From positions 4,848,393 through 4,912,392 of the forward strand of contig NW_004624854.1 of assembly GCF_000247695.1 (NCBI RefSeq): 64,000 nucleotides of DNA, in the 5' to 3' direction. Under the pieces are notes generated by a model. That model was given only the letters and a program-made list of their open reading frames with translations. It did no database searches and was not told the origin of the DNA. This document shows positions 47,843 through 59,519 of the stretch, in pieces. The DNA comes from Heterocephalus glaber (Eukaryota; Chordata; Mammalia; Rodentia; Bathyergidae). Both the position numbers and the translations under genes were made by a program. The number at the start of each line of letters is the position of its first letter. The stretch's first letter is position 1.

Positions 47843-48195
47843 GGGGTGGGGCGGGGCCGAAGAGTTCATGGCCGGGACTCTCCCCGCCCCACGAACAGGC
47901 AGCTCCGCCCTCGGCACCTCCCCTCTGCCTGCACCGCAGGCCGAACAGCGCCCCCCAGCGGCGAGCGCGCCGAGGGGACCGCCAGGGGACCGGCGGAGGG
48001 GCGCTGGTGCAGCCCCCAGGGCAAGCGCAGGCCTTCTTCACCCCGCAGGCTTCCTGCAAGGACCCAATCAGAAATGCAGGGTCTACCAGCTAGCAGCCAG
48101 CCCCTGAACCCATGCAGGCAGAGAGTGGGAGTGTCCCAAGGTTTCCTCCTCTCCTGCATCTACATGCCCATGAATATCAAAATCATGGTGATTTG

Positions 48196-48370
48196 ACTGG
48201 GTACGGTAACGCACGCCCCTGTAATTCCAGCACTCTGGGAGGCTGAGGCAGGAGGATCTCTCGCTTGACCCTAGCCTGTGCATTTTATTGACTTAACAAG
48301 ACCCTGCCCCAAAATATAAAAGAGCTGGGGATGTGCTCATTGCGATGGCCTTGGGTTCAACCTATGTCAC
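48196..48370 (+). repeat. B1-dID composite SINE
   Basis: B1: actgggtacggtaacgcacg, tgtaattccagcactctggg, ggctgaggcaggaggatctc, caagaccctgccccaaaata. ID: gagctggggatgtgctcatt, ccttgggttcaacctatg. It sits immediately beyond the CpG island edge. Confidence 0.9.
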
Positions 48371-49139
48371 TTGGAAGGACAAAGAGTCTGTTGGGTGACC
48401 CGCTGTCTTCACTTGAGGTTTGTCGGATCTATTCACTACCTTCATCTTGGTAAGGTTGAGCAGACACTGGTGCTGGTACTGGTCGTGGTGGAGTAGGTCG
48501 TTAAGGCCCACTGGGGAGGTGGGATGGTCAAGCAGGATCCCCGGTTTCCCAGGCCGGCTGCCCTGTGTCCACCTGGCATTTAGAACAAGCCGCTTGACCA
48601 GGGGTTGGTTCCCTCATCCCAGAGGAGGGCGGGGCGCTCACCCGAAGTTACTCACCGGGTGAGGTGAGGACGGCCCGCGGGGGTGTGAAACGCACTGCAG
48701 ACAGCGTAATTATTACTCAGGAGCCCAACTGCTTTAGCCTGTAATGAGACAAATTGCCGTAAACGGGGCCGGGTGAAAATGGACTGGCCTATGTTTGGAA
48801 ACAGTCCCTAAACGAGGTCAACCAAGAAATCCAGTCACTCTGCTGCACACTGTAAGAGCCAGGGCCCTGGGGTTCGTCAGATGCCACCAGCAGAGTGTGG
48901 GAGCCCAGTGCCCCTGCTTGGAACTATAGCATCGTCAGTGTCACCAGCCTCCCACATCACTCAGGTGTGCAGTCAGCAGGGCAACCATCTACACTAATGC
49001 ATTTTGAGTACTGGGGACCACTTCTGTTTAATCTACTATTTATTTAAACTACTATTTTTGTCCTACAGACCAGGAACGCCAAGCCTAATAAGAGGCTCTG
49101 GTGTTTTTGAGCTGTGTGCATCACTTCTTCAGCACACCT

Positions 49140-49440
49140 CTCATTAATGGTTGGTGTCTAATTGCCTCCTCTTGCCTATGACCCGGACATTGTGACTTGG
49201 TTCTAACAACTAGAACTCAGGGACACCCAGGAGCTTGGTCGGCCACATGCAAAGGTGCTGAGCTGAGCCTGCAGCCAGGATCAGCTGCCAGACCGTGAAC
49301 CAGGGAGACTTTTGGATATCTCCAGGCCTGGGGACACTGCCACACTGGGGGGAAGACCTAGAGTGTATCTAGAAGCTGAGCCAAGTCCATGCGCAGAAAC
49401 ATGCACGGTAACAGTATAATAAAAGCTTGTCCCTGGCAAG
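49140..49440 (+). repeat. MLT1-class LTR remnant
   Basis: 'attgtgacttggttctaacaactagaac', 'aaaggtgctgagctgagcctgcagccaggatcagctgccagaccgtgaaccagggagacttttgg' and 'ctgagccaagtccatg' resemble the interior of an ancient MLT1 LTR. The ends are vague. Confidence 0.45.
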
Positions 49441-49859
49441 ACACTGGAGTGACCTGGGGCAGCCGATGCTCAGGACAGTGGCCGTCTGACGCTACTGTAT
49501 GCCAGCAAGTGCTTGCCCTCAGGTCCTGATCACCTGGCAGGAATCAGACCCCAGAGACCCAGCCTTACTGCACCTGCCCCGTGGCAGTGTGGCAGTAAAG
49601 GTACCCCTGTCCTCCACTGGCCAGTGTGGCTTTTCAAAAGTAGCAGACATGTAGATGGCAGGTTCACAAACCCCACATCTAAACAAGTCTCAGGCGAAGT
49701 TGGGGGAATTCTGCAACCTCTTGGTCTTAGAACTGATGGGCTTTAGTAAAAAGGGTGGGCCTGCTGCAGGGGCAAAGGTTTGGGGCCCTGCCTCGAGGGA
49801 GGGGTGAAAAACAGGATCATAATAGTTCTGACCTCGCAGAATGGGGAATGTTAGGGCTT

Positions 49860-52600
49860 CTTCCCTGTTTTTCAGTAAGTTCGAAAAAGAAACTATCAGA
49901 AATTGTTGAACTTATCCTAATAAACCCTGGTAAAATTAACCAAAAAACTATTAGGAAGCCCAAACATGCTTCCAGAGCAAAGCCACAATGCTCTTTTTTT
50001 GAAATACCATTAACCTAGTTCTCATAAACCTCAAAATTCAAACTTCTGAAGACATAGCATAAGGTTTTAAAATACCTTCACCTTGCTGGCTGTTCTTTTC
50101 AAATGTCAATCAATCAACAAGTTTTGAATTTAAGATAAGCAGATTAAAGTTGTTCTCATGATTGTCAAGGGAGATAAATCCATACACTACAAAAGCATTT
50201 TTTTTTACTTTCTCCTCAGTCTTTTTAGGGGAAACAATCTAGGAAGAAGTAGAAAGACTATTATTAAAGATTTAGAGTAAGAAACATAAATGATCAAATT
50301 ACAGAAGTAAAAGTATAGGAAGTGTCCTTTATCTCAACAAAAATATGTAATGATTTAAATTAAAACATTGCAAGTCTTGCAGTTCTTATGGAAAATATAA
50401 AAATAAAACTGTTACAAGAAAAGAATTACTACTAAGCACATAGGATTCTTTTTCGTTGGTTGTATTTACCTGAGTCCTTTAAAAAAATATTTCAAAGAGT
50501 TCAATCTTGGGAAAAAGACAAGGAAAAGAACCACGTGACCTGCTTCTGCCTCATTTTGATATCTGCAGCCCAGTCGTGGGCTAGAAGTCATCATTTCAGA
50601 TTTCCTCACTGGTCCTATCTGTGACTAACCTTGCTGCTGGCACACTCTCCCTCCTTAGTATTTAACACTCTACACTTCTGTGGTCACAATTTCTCTCCTC
50701 ATCCACCCATCCTTAGCTTTCACCACCTTCACGAATCCTGAGACCAAATCAGTGCCCCTGCTCCGGATTGGGTTCCTGAATTGGACCTGGCTGCCTTCAC
50801 TCTGATAACATCCTGACGCTGCACCCCAGGCCTGTTCATTTGCTCCAATCTCTGAAGTCTTCCTCCTGATGCTTCGGTACATGTTTGGCTTCTCCAACTG
50901 GTCACCCTTGAGATTAAAGTGGACAATTAGCTGGAAAACACCAGGTCCATGGAGATAAGAAGAATCTTGCCTGTTCCAGGCAATACCCGATCCAGCAAAC
51001 AAACACGTCTCAGCTTACCATGTCCTAGACATATTCCAAATGCTCCACGTGAATGTTAATTTGTGTGTGTGACCCTCATGATAGCCCATGAGGTCATTTA
51101 GCATTGTTATCCCATTTTAGAGAAGACGAAACTGAGACAGAAAAGTTCAGCTGCTTGTCTGATGCTACACAGGGCTCAGTCTCTTCCCTGAGGTTTATGT
51201 TTCTTCTTACAAGGGGCACTTGATCTGTGAGCTCTTTTTCTCTTTTGTCTCCTAAAACAAAGTTTATTTTACTTTTCTAGTCTGTACCTTTTAGTTCAGA
51301 ACAGTCTTCCACAGTAAATACTGAATTGGTAATTCTTAAAAAGTTTCATGGAAAAGAAAATCTTTTTTATATATTTAGGGTGCTTTGAAAATAAGCATTT
51401 AATGTTTAAAGTATTATTTGAAATTCAAATTAAGTATATTTTTTAAAATACCTTGCTCTATAACATTGTCAGCCTCTAGGACGTAGGAGTAAAAACACAA
51501 ATCAGTTACTCTAAGTATTTAAAAAGCTGTAGCTAAATGGCAACAGGAATATTAGAGAGTAAAAAGACAAAGGAAATTCTCCCAGGCAGAAGAATTCACT
51601 GAAATTTTTGGATGATAAAAAGAAAAGAATTCAAAAGCTCATAAATAGGGTTGTTTGTAGGTGCTAGATTATTTTAAAATAAAAAAACTATTCTTCCAAA
51701 GAATATAACAATGTAATTGAGCACTAAAATTCAACAGTAAAACTCAAAAATGTAATTTTTTTCTCCACAAAATGCATTTGTCTAGGCATCAAATAAATTG
51801 TAGGCCCACTGCCAGGAAATTTAAATTGCCCAAGTTTTTTCCTGAGACATTTTATAATTTAGCATTTTGTCACCAACTACTAAAAGAATTGTCTTTTTCA
51901 TTTCCTCTTGGGCTGTGGCAAGCTAGTACTATTACAGCAAAATCTTGCTGTGAAACAATAAATCAACTTGAAAAATGACTAGACTATTTTCTAATCTTTT
52001 TAAAAATCATTTTCATTTTTCCAATGATAATCTTCTTGCTGCTGGGGAGATCTGGAAGGGAAAGTAAGTATGGCATAGGAAGAAATACCCACTTCCTGTA
52101 CCAAGTGAAAAGCCATTTAGCAGACCCCGGACGTAACATCATGTGCCAGCCCTTAAACGAAATGTTCATTCCTTTCCATCTGGTGCTTCTCTTCATTGGA
52201 GATGTCAGCTTAGGAAAGAACTGATAGAGAAGGGCAACTCTGTGACTCAAAAATATCTTGGTTTAACAGCAACCAAGATGGTTTAGAACCCCAGGTTAGA
52301 GACTGTTGGCAAAATCAACCAAAATTGAACTTGGAACATAAAGCAAGCGTCAGCACTGGCCTGCTCACTGTTTCCTTGGTGTTCTCAAGCTGGGCCTCTC
52401 AAAGACGAGCAGCTCAACGGGTGGGATTTGTATCTGCTTGGTTCACTGTTGTGCGCCCCGGGCCCTGGAGCATGCTACATACTCAATACATATTGTAGAA
52501 TTGATGAACTATTTCACAAATTATTATTATTTTAGGTAAGTTAAACTGGCCTAGAATCTTAGTCAAGATTTTCAGATGGATCTCAGGCAATTTTAAAGAA
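49860..52600. other. Upstream AT-rich region, mostly single-copy
   Basis: Aside from a MIR at 51035-51185 I recognise no repeat or exon here. The 50670-51002 minus-strand frame (110 codons) has no family resemblance. This is 2-5 kb upstream of the inferred MYO1B promoter, so distal regulatory sequence is possible but unproven. Confidence 0.45.
51035..51185 (-). repeat. MIR SINE
   Basis: 'catgatagcccatgaggtcatttagcattgttatcccattttagagaagacgaaactgagac' and 'cagctgcttgtctgatgctacacagg' are the reverse-oriented MIR core. Confidence 0.85.
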
Positions 52601-52606
52601 TTCCCA

Positions 52607-52690
52607 GGGCTGGAGATGTAGTTCAGTGGTTGAGTACTGCCTAGCATTCATGAGTCCATGAGTTCAATTCCCAGCATTACAAATTAAAAG
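52607..52690 (+). repeat. ID-like tRNA SINE, old copy
   Basis: gggctggagatgtagttcag, tggttgagtactgcctagca, gagttcaattcccagcatta and an A-rich end. Diverged from the younger gccggggattt family, so probably an older ID generation. Confidence 0.88.
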
Positions 52691-53461
52691 AATCTCTGGA
52701 AATGAGGTAGAGCAAGAGCAGAGGTGGCTGATGGATTTCCAACAGTAATCTTCTTAAACTTTGAGTAAAGCGAGAAAAAAAATTCAAGAGACTTAATACC
52801 AAGTACCACACAGAAAAATATTAAACCGTGTAGGCCAGAAAGAAACACAACTCCCAAAATAAGTAGTGATTTCTTTCTACTGACACATGTGGAAACGTGT
52901 TGCTTCTCTGCAAATCCTCTCTCATCCACGTAGCTCAGAGACAGGCACACACCATGCGTGAGGCTGGGGGCAGCTTCCCAGCACCCAACCTCATCAGACC
53001 ACACCCTCTGCAGTGAAGCATAAAAAGGCTCCCTCAGACCCTGAGGCTGGACCTGAAACGACTTTGACACAGCTCCACTTTGCAGCTCCAACATTTTCCC
53101 CTGAGGGGCACAGGATCTCTAAGTTGCTCCAAAAATTCTTAGTGTCTTGAAATTTCTCCACAACTCTTATCTACTCCCTAAAGGATTCCTCCAGGGCCCT
53201 ATATGCTTCTATAAGTCAGCAGTTTTGCGGAATTGGAAAACACGTTTTACGACTTTACAGTTTTCTCTGTGACTCTTCATTAGCCTAAAGCAACCATCAC
53301 CACACAGACTTAGCCTGGCAAGGGGAAAACAACCTTTTTATTTCCCTGGTACCTAAATACTCTTGGTCTCCCAGGGTAAATGTAGTCAGTGTTGTAATTG
53401 CTTTCGATTATCACACACATAAAAATCTCAACTCTGAGGACTCCTTCCGTTCTGTTATCTT

Positions 53462-53740
53462 TTTAAACTTTATTTTTAAAACTTTTTATTAGAGGGCCGG
53501 GGATTTAGCTCAGTGGTACTGCCACCTACCTCTCAAGCGCAAGGTCCCAAGTTTGATCCCCAGTACCAAAAAAAAAAATTTATTAGCACATATTGGTGGT
53601 ACACATATTCATTACATAGGGAGTTGTACATGTACTATTGCATCTTAGTCCTTTTTACCTCCCCTTTCCTTCCTCTCCCTCCTATAATCCCCCACCCTGA
53701 TCCCCTTCCCATCTGCAAAAGATCTATGGCCCCTTGTGAT
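53462..53740 (-). repeat. Rodent L1 3' end, split by a SINE insertion
   Basis: T-rich 'tttatttttaaaactttttattag' (53470-53493) resumes after the SINE as 'tttattagcacatattggtggtacacatattcattacatagggagttgtacatgtactattgcatcttagtcc' and continues pyrimidine-rich to 'cccaccctgatccccttcccatctgcaaaagatctat'. This is the reverse of the purine-rich rodent L1 3'UTR. The SINE target duplication tttattag marks the insertion site. Confidence 0.75.
53494..53579 (+). repeat. Full-length tRNA-derived SINE
   Basis: gggccggggatttagctcag, gtactgccacctacctctca, aggtcccaagtttgatcccc, agtacc, poly(A). Inserted in an L1 3' end, with (t)tttattag duplicated on both sides. Confidence 0.93.
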
Positions 53741-53803
53741 CAGACATCACTGGCCCAGGACACAGTAGCAGAGTGGATGACATTTGTCCTGCATCCAGAT
53801 GTC

Positions 53804-54105
53804 CAGTCAGCCCTCAGCATCCAAAGGACACTGCTCCCAGAACATCCCCGTGGACATCCACATGCACACATGCTCAAGTGCAAGGCTTTTATAGATAACA
53901 TGGCGTGGTACTTGCACATAACCAATGCACGACCTCCCATACTTTGTCATCTCTAGATGGCTTGTAGTAACACAACGTAAATGGTATGTACATTGGTGTT
54001 AGGCTGTAAGGAACAATGATAGGAGGGAAAAAATGTGCAGAAAATATGGGATTTTTTGCCTGAATAATTACAATCCTCATTTTGTTCTATCCACAAATGG
54101 CAGAC
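53804..54105 (+). mobile_element. Tigger/MER2-type DNA transposon fragment
   Basis: Begins cagtcagccctcagcatcca; then 'tgctcaagtgcaaggcttttatagataacatggcgtggtacttgcacataaccaatgcacgacctccc' and 'catctctagatggcttgtagtaacacaacgtaaatggtatgtacattggtgttaggctgtaaggaacaatgat'. This order is characteristic of MER2/Tigger nonautonomous elements. The 3' end has decayed and meets the L1 start at about 54110. Confidence 0.8.
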
Positions 54106-54109
54106 CCTT

Positions 54110-56130
54110 CCAGGAAGATGGTAGAGTGGTGAACAGCAGAGAAACAGCCTCCCCAAGATTTGGTGTCAAGATGTTAGAATATAGCAACTCAAGGAAGAGA
54201 AGGAGGGAAACGGGTCCCTGGGATCCAGCAAAGATATGAAATGAAAATTGAAGCCCACAGGGAGAGCAAAGAGAAACTTCACCAAAGAAGAAGAAGGAGG
54301 TAGAAAGGGGCACTTTCTTCCTGAGCTCTGACTTACTGTGTGGGAAGGGCACCCTCAAACCTGCAGATGCACTATGGCTACTGGTGACCCTAGAGGCTTC
54401 CACAGGAAAAGGCACCAGTGGAACAAAGCAGTAGACACAGCAGACTCCAGCGGCTGGTGAGTTATTCGGGTTCAGATGTCCCCCAGGAGAGGGTGATTGA
54501 CCAGTAGCCATCTTGGAGAGTGCCAACTTAGCTCAGAGCAAAGAGCAACTACTGGCTCCACTAGCAGCTCCTGGTGTTAGGGTGAGAAAGAACTGAGATC
54601 AAGTCAGCAGGAGGTCAAGGAGCCAAGTTCAAGCAGACAGGAGGCAAATGAAGTGTTTCAGCCTGAACAAACCAGGCTCCAGCCTCACAGTCAGAAACCA
54701 GCCTGCACTTCAGTGGAACTAAAGGTGCAGGCTTGCTGAGATTATCCACTCCCCCACTGTAAAGCTACAACTGGCTTGCTAGGATTAACCAATAGGAATT
54801 TGGGCTCTGTCAGCCTGAATTGTGTATCAGTGACAGCAGAGATACACCTTGAAGTGGACATTATATTTTTCTTAGTTTCTTCTTTCTTTTCTTTTCTTGT
54901 TTGTGTTTTTGTTGTTTTCTTTTCTTTTTTTCTTGATTGCTTGTTCTTGTTTTTGTGAGTGTGAACATTGTTTCTAGTGTTTTGTTGTTGTTGTCCTGTT
55001 CTGTTCTTGTTTATATTTATTCCTTCTCTTTCCCTCCTGTCTCCTTCATCAGTTTCCCAAAGTTTGTGTAATCTTCCTTTGTCCTCCAGCCTTCCTTCTA
55101 ATCTTTTCCTCTTCTTCTATTTCTCTATTTTTCCTCCTACCCCTTTCTAAATTTTCTCCCTTGAGGGTAAAATGGCCATATTGAGGATATATTTACTGTA
55201 TATAATTTTCTGGTTTGTTTTAGATTTTGTTATATAATCACAAATATAGTTCATACAATTAAAGGTATCAAATCCATAGTTACCACAGTTTGTCATTTTC
55301 TAGGCGCTGTGTTTGATGCTATTGTTATTGCAGATTATACTACTTTAGCCAAGGTGACAAAACTGTTGTAATCGGTTCTTCTTTCTTGTATACCAAGACT
55401 GAGATTGCTTAAGGGTCATAAACAATACTATAGGCCAGTGCCAAAGAACCAGGGGCTAGGCCAAATAGGCAGCAACTTCTCATCCCCAATAAATTGAAGA
55501 GGTAGGATCTTGCAACAGACTCAAAACTCAAAAGCTACACCTGGAAGACATCTCTGAGAAGTACTCATTTCCTAAGAGTTTAAATACTAGCAATAAAGCT
55601 ACTTGCCATAAGTTATTTACAAACCTCAACCTAGGAATTAAACCAAAAAGATAGAAAATGAGAAGACACATAAGCAAGAAGCAACCCTAGACTTCCAGGT
55701 TACCAAAGGCAAACTCAGGGGGAAATGAGGTGAAACAATTTGAAAGCTACCCACCTGGATTCTCTGAAGTAGTAATAGCAGAAGTAACATAGCAGATGAA
55801 TGAGGCTCTAGAAAAAATCAGATCTGAAATAATTTCTCAGATAGCTACAGAGATGGTGACCATAATGAAAGACTTAGTTACTGACTCTAGAGCAGATACA
55901 GATAAGAAAAAACAATAGAGGAGCTCAGAAAAATGATGGAAACCATGAACACCTAACAGAATAGAAATTGAATCCATGAAACAGATTGAAATAGATTTCC
56001 AGGAGATTAAAAATTCTATTGAAAGTATACACAGCAGAATGATCCAATGTGAGGACAGAATATCAGACACAGAAGATTGGATGGTAGTTAGTGATCATGA
56101 AAAGAAAGATTTCTTAAAAATAACAAGGGA
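54110..56130 (+). mobile_element. L1 element: 5'UTR and start of ORF1, 3' part missing
   Basis: Starts caggaagatggtagagtggt, resembling an L1 5' end, followed by about 1.5 kb with a T/C-rich stretch at 54860-55150. At about 55790-56110 comes coiled-coil-rich sequence of the ORF1p type (MKQIEIDFQEIKNSIESIHS, then SRMIQCEDRISDTEDWM). ORF1p is the L1 RNA-binding trimeric chaperone. The frame is broken by a stop at about 55917, and the RRM and C-terminal domain, ORF2 and 3'UTR are absent. Having the 5' end but not the 3' end is opposite to ordinary 5' truncation and suggests a later deletion. Confidence 0.7.
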
Positions 56131-56479
56131 CCATGAAATGTCCACACAAATGGCAGCCTCCACAGGTACAGAGGGTCAACTAAATTATTATCTATCACAT
56201 CTTGTCCCAAGGATGGGAAGTGAACAGGACAGTTAAGATCTGTGACCTCAGGTCTTCGGCCTCTTGGCCATCCCTCCCCTCTCCTTTTACTACCCTCCCA
56301 GTCCCCAGGCCCTGGTGCACCCAACCCTTCACCTGCTGCCCCTAGCATTTAGACCAGCCATGTGCACCCCAGGCCCAAGGACTGAGCATAGTTCAGGATT
56401 TCAATCCTCAACAAAGGATTAGAGCACAGCCTTTATCTCCCTCCCTTTCCATCCTTTCATCATAGAATTTCACATATTC

Positions 56480-56596
56480 AGAAATTTAGTGGGCCGGGGA
56501 TTTAGCTCAGTGGTTTCGCCGCCTGCTGTGCAAGCACAAGGACCCGAGTTCGATCCCCGGTACCAAAAGAAAGAAAGAAAGAAAAGAAATTTAGTG
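56480..56596 (+). repeat. Full-length tRNA-derived SINE with perfect target-site duplication
   Basis: Body 56491-56584: gggccggggatttagctcag, tttcgccgcctgctgtgcaa, aggacccgagttcgatcccc, ggtacc, then an (AAAG)n tail. The duplication agaaatttagtg is perfect at 56480-56491 and 56585-56596. Confidence 0.95.
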
Positions 56597-57361
56597 ACTA
56601 GAAAGATACTCAACATTTTTGTAATCAATAAAGTAAAATATCACAGTAACTACTTGAGTCATCTTTTCAATGCTGCATTTCAAGCTATACTTTTTCATAC
56701 AAATGATATTCAAATTTTTAAATTAAAAACTCATTATTTTATAATCAAGAAAAATAATAATATAATCAAGAATATTGCTAAGGGTATTTTCATCTTGGAC
56801 AAAATATATAACCTGTAAATTTTTTATTGCTGTTTTTCTGAATTGTTCCTACTGAAAAAAATAAATATATTTTCCTGTGCTGTCCCTAAAACATTTCCTT
56901 TCGAACATTTCAGTATTTGGTGATCTTTTCCATCAAAATATGTTTGAAACTGGCAGATCCGAAACCAACGCATACTGAGTAAGAGTTTGTACCAGGGACC
57001 CACGGAGGGCATTTCCTTTGAAGGCAGGTCCTTGGGTTCTTTATTGCATGGGTTTCCGGAACAGACTCCTTTCTATTTCCAGAAGCTGCATGCCCACAGG
57101 GAGTGAACACAGTGTGGGAGGCCTGGGCAGTGCCTAGGGGTGCCGGGGAGCCTTTCTGTCACATCCCCGGTGTTTGGCCTCCTTAAAGGAGAATTAGGGC
57201 TTCGGAAGTACAGCCTGCAAAGGGTGATCCTTCTGAGGTCTCTGGGCCAGTTTGATAGTTCATTTTAATGCAAATGAGGGAATTAGTAGCTGATAGAATG
57301 GGAGGAGGGACCATGTGCTACAGCCCTCACAAATGACTGTTCCTCTGCCCACATTTGAGGG

Positions 57362-57720
57362 TTATATATGCTCTTATGGGTTTGTGTTCCTCCACGATTC
57401 ATACGGTGAAACCCTAAGCTGTAATGGACTGGCACTAGGAAGTGAGAAGTTAGGGTTAGAGAGGATTATGAAGATGGAGCCCCCAGGATGGGATGAGTGT
57501 CCCTATAAGAAGGGAAAGTCTAGAGCTTGCTGTCTCTGCCCTGTGGGGACAGTGTGAGAAGCAGTGATGAGCAGGACCACGTCCTTCCCGGCTGCCAGAT
57601 CTGCAGATCAGACACTCGATCGTGGACTTTCCAGCCTCCAAAAATAGGAGAAATAATTGCGTGTTGTTTTAAGCCACTCAGTGGACAATATTTTCATTAC
57701 AGAAGCCCAAACTAACATAT
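57362..57720 (+). repeat. MaLR-type LTR
   Basis: 'tatgggtttgtgttcctccacgattcatacggtgaaaccctaagctgtaatgg', 'actaggaagtgagaagttaggg', 'gggatgagtgtccctataagaag', 'ggactttccagcctccaaaa', 'tgttgttttaagccactcagtgg' and the 'cagaagcccaaactaacat' ending are in MLT1/MST order. Nearly complete. Confidence 0.82.
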
Positions 57721-58376
57721 ATGTATATGGAATCTTCAGAGCTGCAGTAGTTGCTTGCTAGACTGGTTGCCATTGTAAACGCCATTGTTCCACCTGGTTT
57801 CCATTCAGTCATCTAGGACCTCCTGCTTTCGAAGTCCATCCTGGAACTGAAGGACTGCGTCCCCTCAGCTGTGTCACAGTGCTGAGTGTGCAGGTGAACC
57901 CTACCTTAGGAGCCTCAGTAGGGGCTGAGGCAGGTCACAGTCTTGAAAAGCGGATGACGTTTTATATCATACTGTAAATATATTTGGGGGAAGAATTGCT
58001 TTTCTTATCACATAAATAAGTACATTTAGGAAGAAAAAGTCTGCTTGGTGAGCGGAAGTATTCAGAAGTTTGAGCTGTGATCTGCTGTATGAAGGAGCCC
58101 TGGGTCTTAAAAACTCTCCTTCCCACCAGTCAAGTTTTCAAACACTTAGTCGGTAGTTTCCACCTCCTTTCTCACCTCCATTCAGACCCCAACCAGCTGC
58201 TCCTGTGACTGCATCAGCACAATCCTCCCCACACCCTCACCGACCTCAAGGTGGCCCTGGGTCCTCATGCCACTTGACTCCCCTGGAGCAAGTCCTTACT
58301 TACCACTGGATCCCCCCTGATTCCTCAGCTTCTGTTTGTCCCCTCTTCTCTCCATTCTTGCTACCTGTTCCCGATA

Positions 58377-58739
58377 CGGTGGACCCTTGACTTGCGAACT
58401 CAATTCATTCCCAAGGGCTGGTTGTAACTCCAGTTGGTCAAGGAAGGCTCAGGCTCCTCTATACAGCCTTCACAGTCTCTCTCCTGTACACAGGCAGATC
58501 TCAGTGTCCTCAGAGAGACATTGGCCTGGGATTTCTCAATTAACCCCTCACAGGAGAGGTTGCTGTTGTGTTCCTTCAGAACTCTTTAAAGGTTAAGTCT
58601 GTATCTGAGACCATCTGGAAGCACAAGCGGCCAGCATTCGGGTCGTAACTCAAGACTTTGTTTATAAGTTAAAACTAAAATTTCAGTCATAACCCAAGTT
58701 GTTTGTATACGAGCCCAGTTGTAACTCCAGGGTCGACTG
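58377..58739 (+). mobile_element. pogo/Tigger-like MITE, 363 bp (copy B)
   Basis: Same family as 39470-39833, inverted. Begins cggtggacccttgacttgcg and ends ctccagggtcgactg, with a perfect TA at 58375-58376 and 58740-58741. Non-coding. Shares long near-identical runs with copy A (cccaagggctggttgt, gaaggctcaggctcctct, tctgagaccatctggaagca). Repeated gtaactc(c/a)ag / cataacccaag motifs lie within the last 120 bp. Confidence 0.9.
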
Positions 58740-59149
58740 TATCATTCAGGATTTCTCAGTCTCCGGTTGTCTTCCTTAAATGTCTACACTCCCTAGGCTC
58801 TGTTCTCAACCCTTTCTTCCCTCTATTTCATCCACACCCAAGGTTTCCACCACTGATGATCCCCACATTTGCATCCTGAGCCCAGGTTCTGTGTATTTGA
58901 GTCTCCTGCACATCCACCTCAAACTCATGTTCACAACAGAAGCTCGCAGTGCCTCAGACACAGCATGGGAAGAGAAATCGTCACCTCTGCCCAGTCACAA
59001 CCCTACGCTTGGTCCTTTATTCCTCACCATGGTGAACAGCACCACCATCTGTGCAGTCTCTGTGCTGGCAGTGAGTGTCTGCTGAGCACCATGCGAATCC
59101 CATCTCTCTAGGACTTCCATGATGAGCCACCTCCTACTACCCCAGGGTC

Positions 59150-59440
59150 CCTGTGTACTCCTCTCTGTACGTGCCTTGCCCCGCCCTGAGTTCAGGCTGT
59201 CCCTCCACTGTCTGGCACACGTGTGACTATGTCCCTCTCCAGCTCAGGGCCCACCAGTCCCATCAGGGCTTTTGCCCCAAGTTCTTACAGTTCCAAGACC
59301 TCCCAGGACCTTCTGCCTTTACCTTTGCAAGTGCTCTTTCTGCTGTCTGGGATGCTTCTCCTTCCTTGATTCCCTGGCTGATTCTTTTTCATTCTGAAAA
59401 TCATTCCATGCTCAGAAAATCTCTCCTGACCTCCAAAACA
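59150..59440 (-). repeat. L2 LINE 3' fragment
   Basis: 'ctgcctttacctttgcaagtgctctttctgctgtctgggatgcttctccttcc', 'ccctggctgattctttttcattctg' and 'aaaatctctcctgacc' are the reverse complement of the L2 3' region. The pyrimidine-rich DNA either side of copy B (58140-59150) has similar texture and may belong to a related old repeat. Confidence 0.7.
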
Positions 59441-59519
59441 AGAAAGGGGCACTGCTTCGGTGCCCCAGTAACACGCGAGGCCTCTCTCATGGAGTGTAGC
59501 ACTCCCTAATCAAATAACC

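Larger units (their letters stand above)
46800..48080. promoter_or_regulatory. MYO1B: CpG island, likely MYO1B promoter and non-coding exon 1
   Basis: The sequence turns abruptly GC- and CpG-rich (frequent CGCG, GCCGCC, CCCGG) from about 46.9 kb to 48.05 kb, in contrast to AT-rich flanks. GC boxes of Sp1/KLF type (GGGGCGGGG, GGGGCGTGG) cluster at 47655-47740 and 47843-47862. The island is the only one in the window and sits upstream of MYO1B exon 2 in the gene's direction, so I infer it is the promoter. No TATA box is evident, as is usual for CpG-island promoters. Long frames across it on both strands are artefacts of stop-poor GC-rich DNA. A 100-N gap interrupts it. A divergent transcript from the other side cannot be excluded. 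Confidence 0.8.

Noticed and set aside
47493..48196. Frames running through the N gap
   Set aside because: They contain about 34 undetermined residues across a gap of unknown length, so continuity of frame is meaningless.
50670..51002. 110-codon minus-strand frame upstream of the CpG island as a divergent gene
   Set aside because: No recognisable domain, no splice or promoter context, no codon-level evidence.
55976..56236. Independent coiled-coil protein gene
   Set aside because: The sequence is typical L1 ORF1p coiled-coil and sits downstream of an L1 5'UTR with an internal stop. It is a dead transposon fragment.
39470..58739. The inverted MITE pair acting as a long RNA hairpin
   Set aside because: One copy is in the MYO1B intron and the other lies upstream of the inferred start, so they would not normally be in one transcript.
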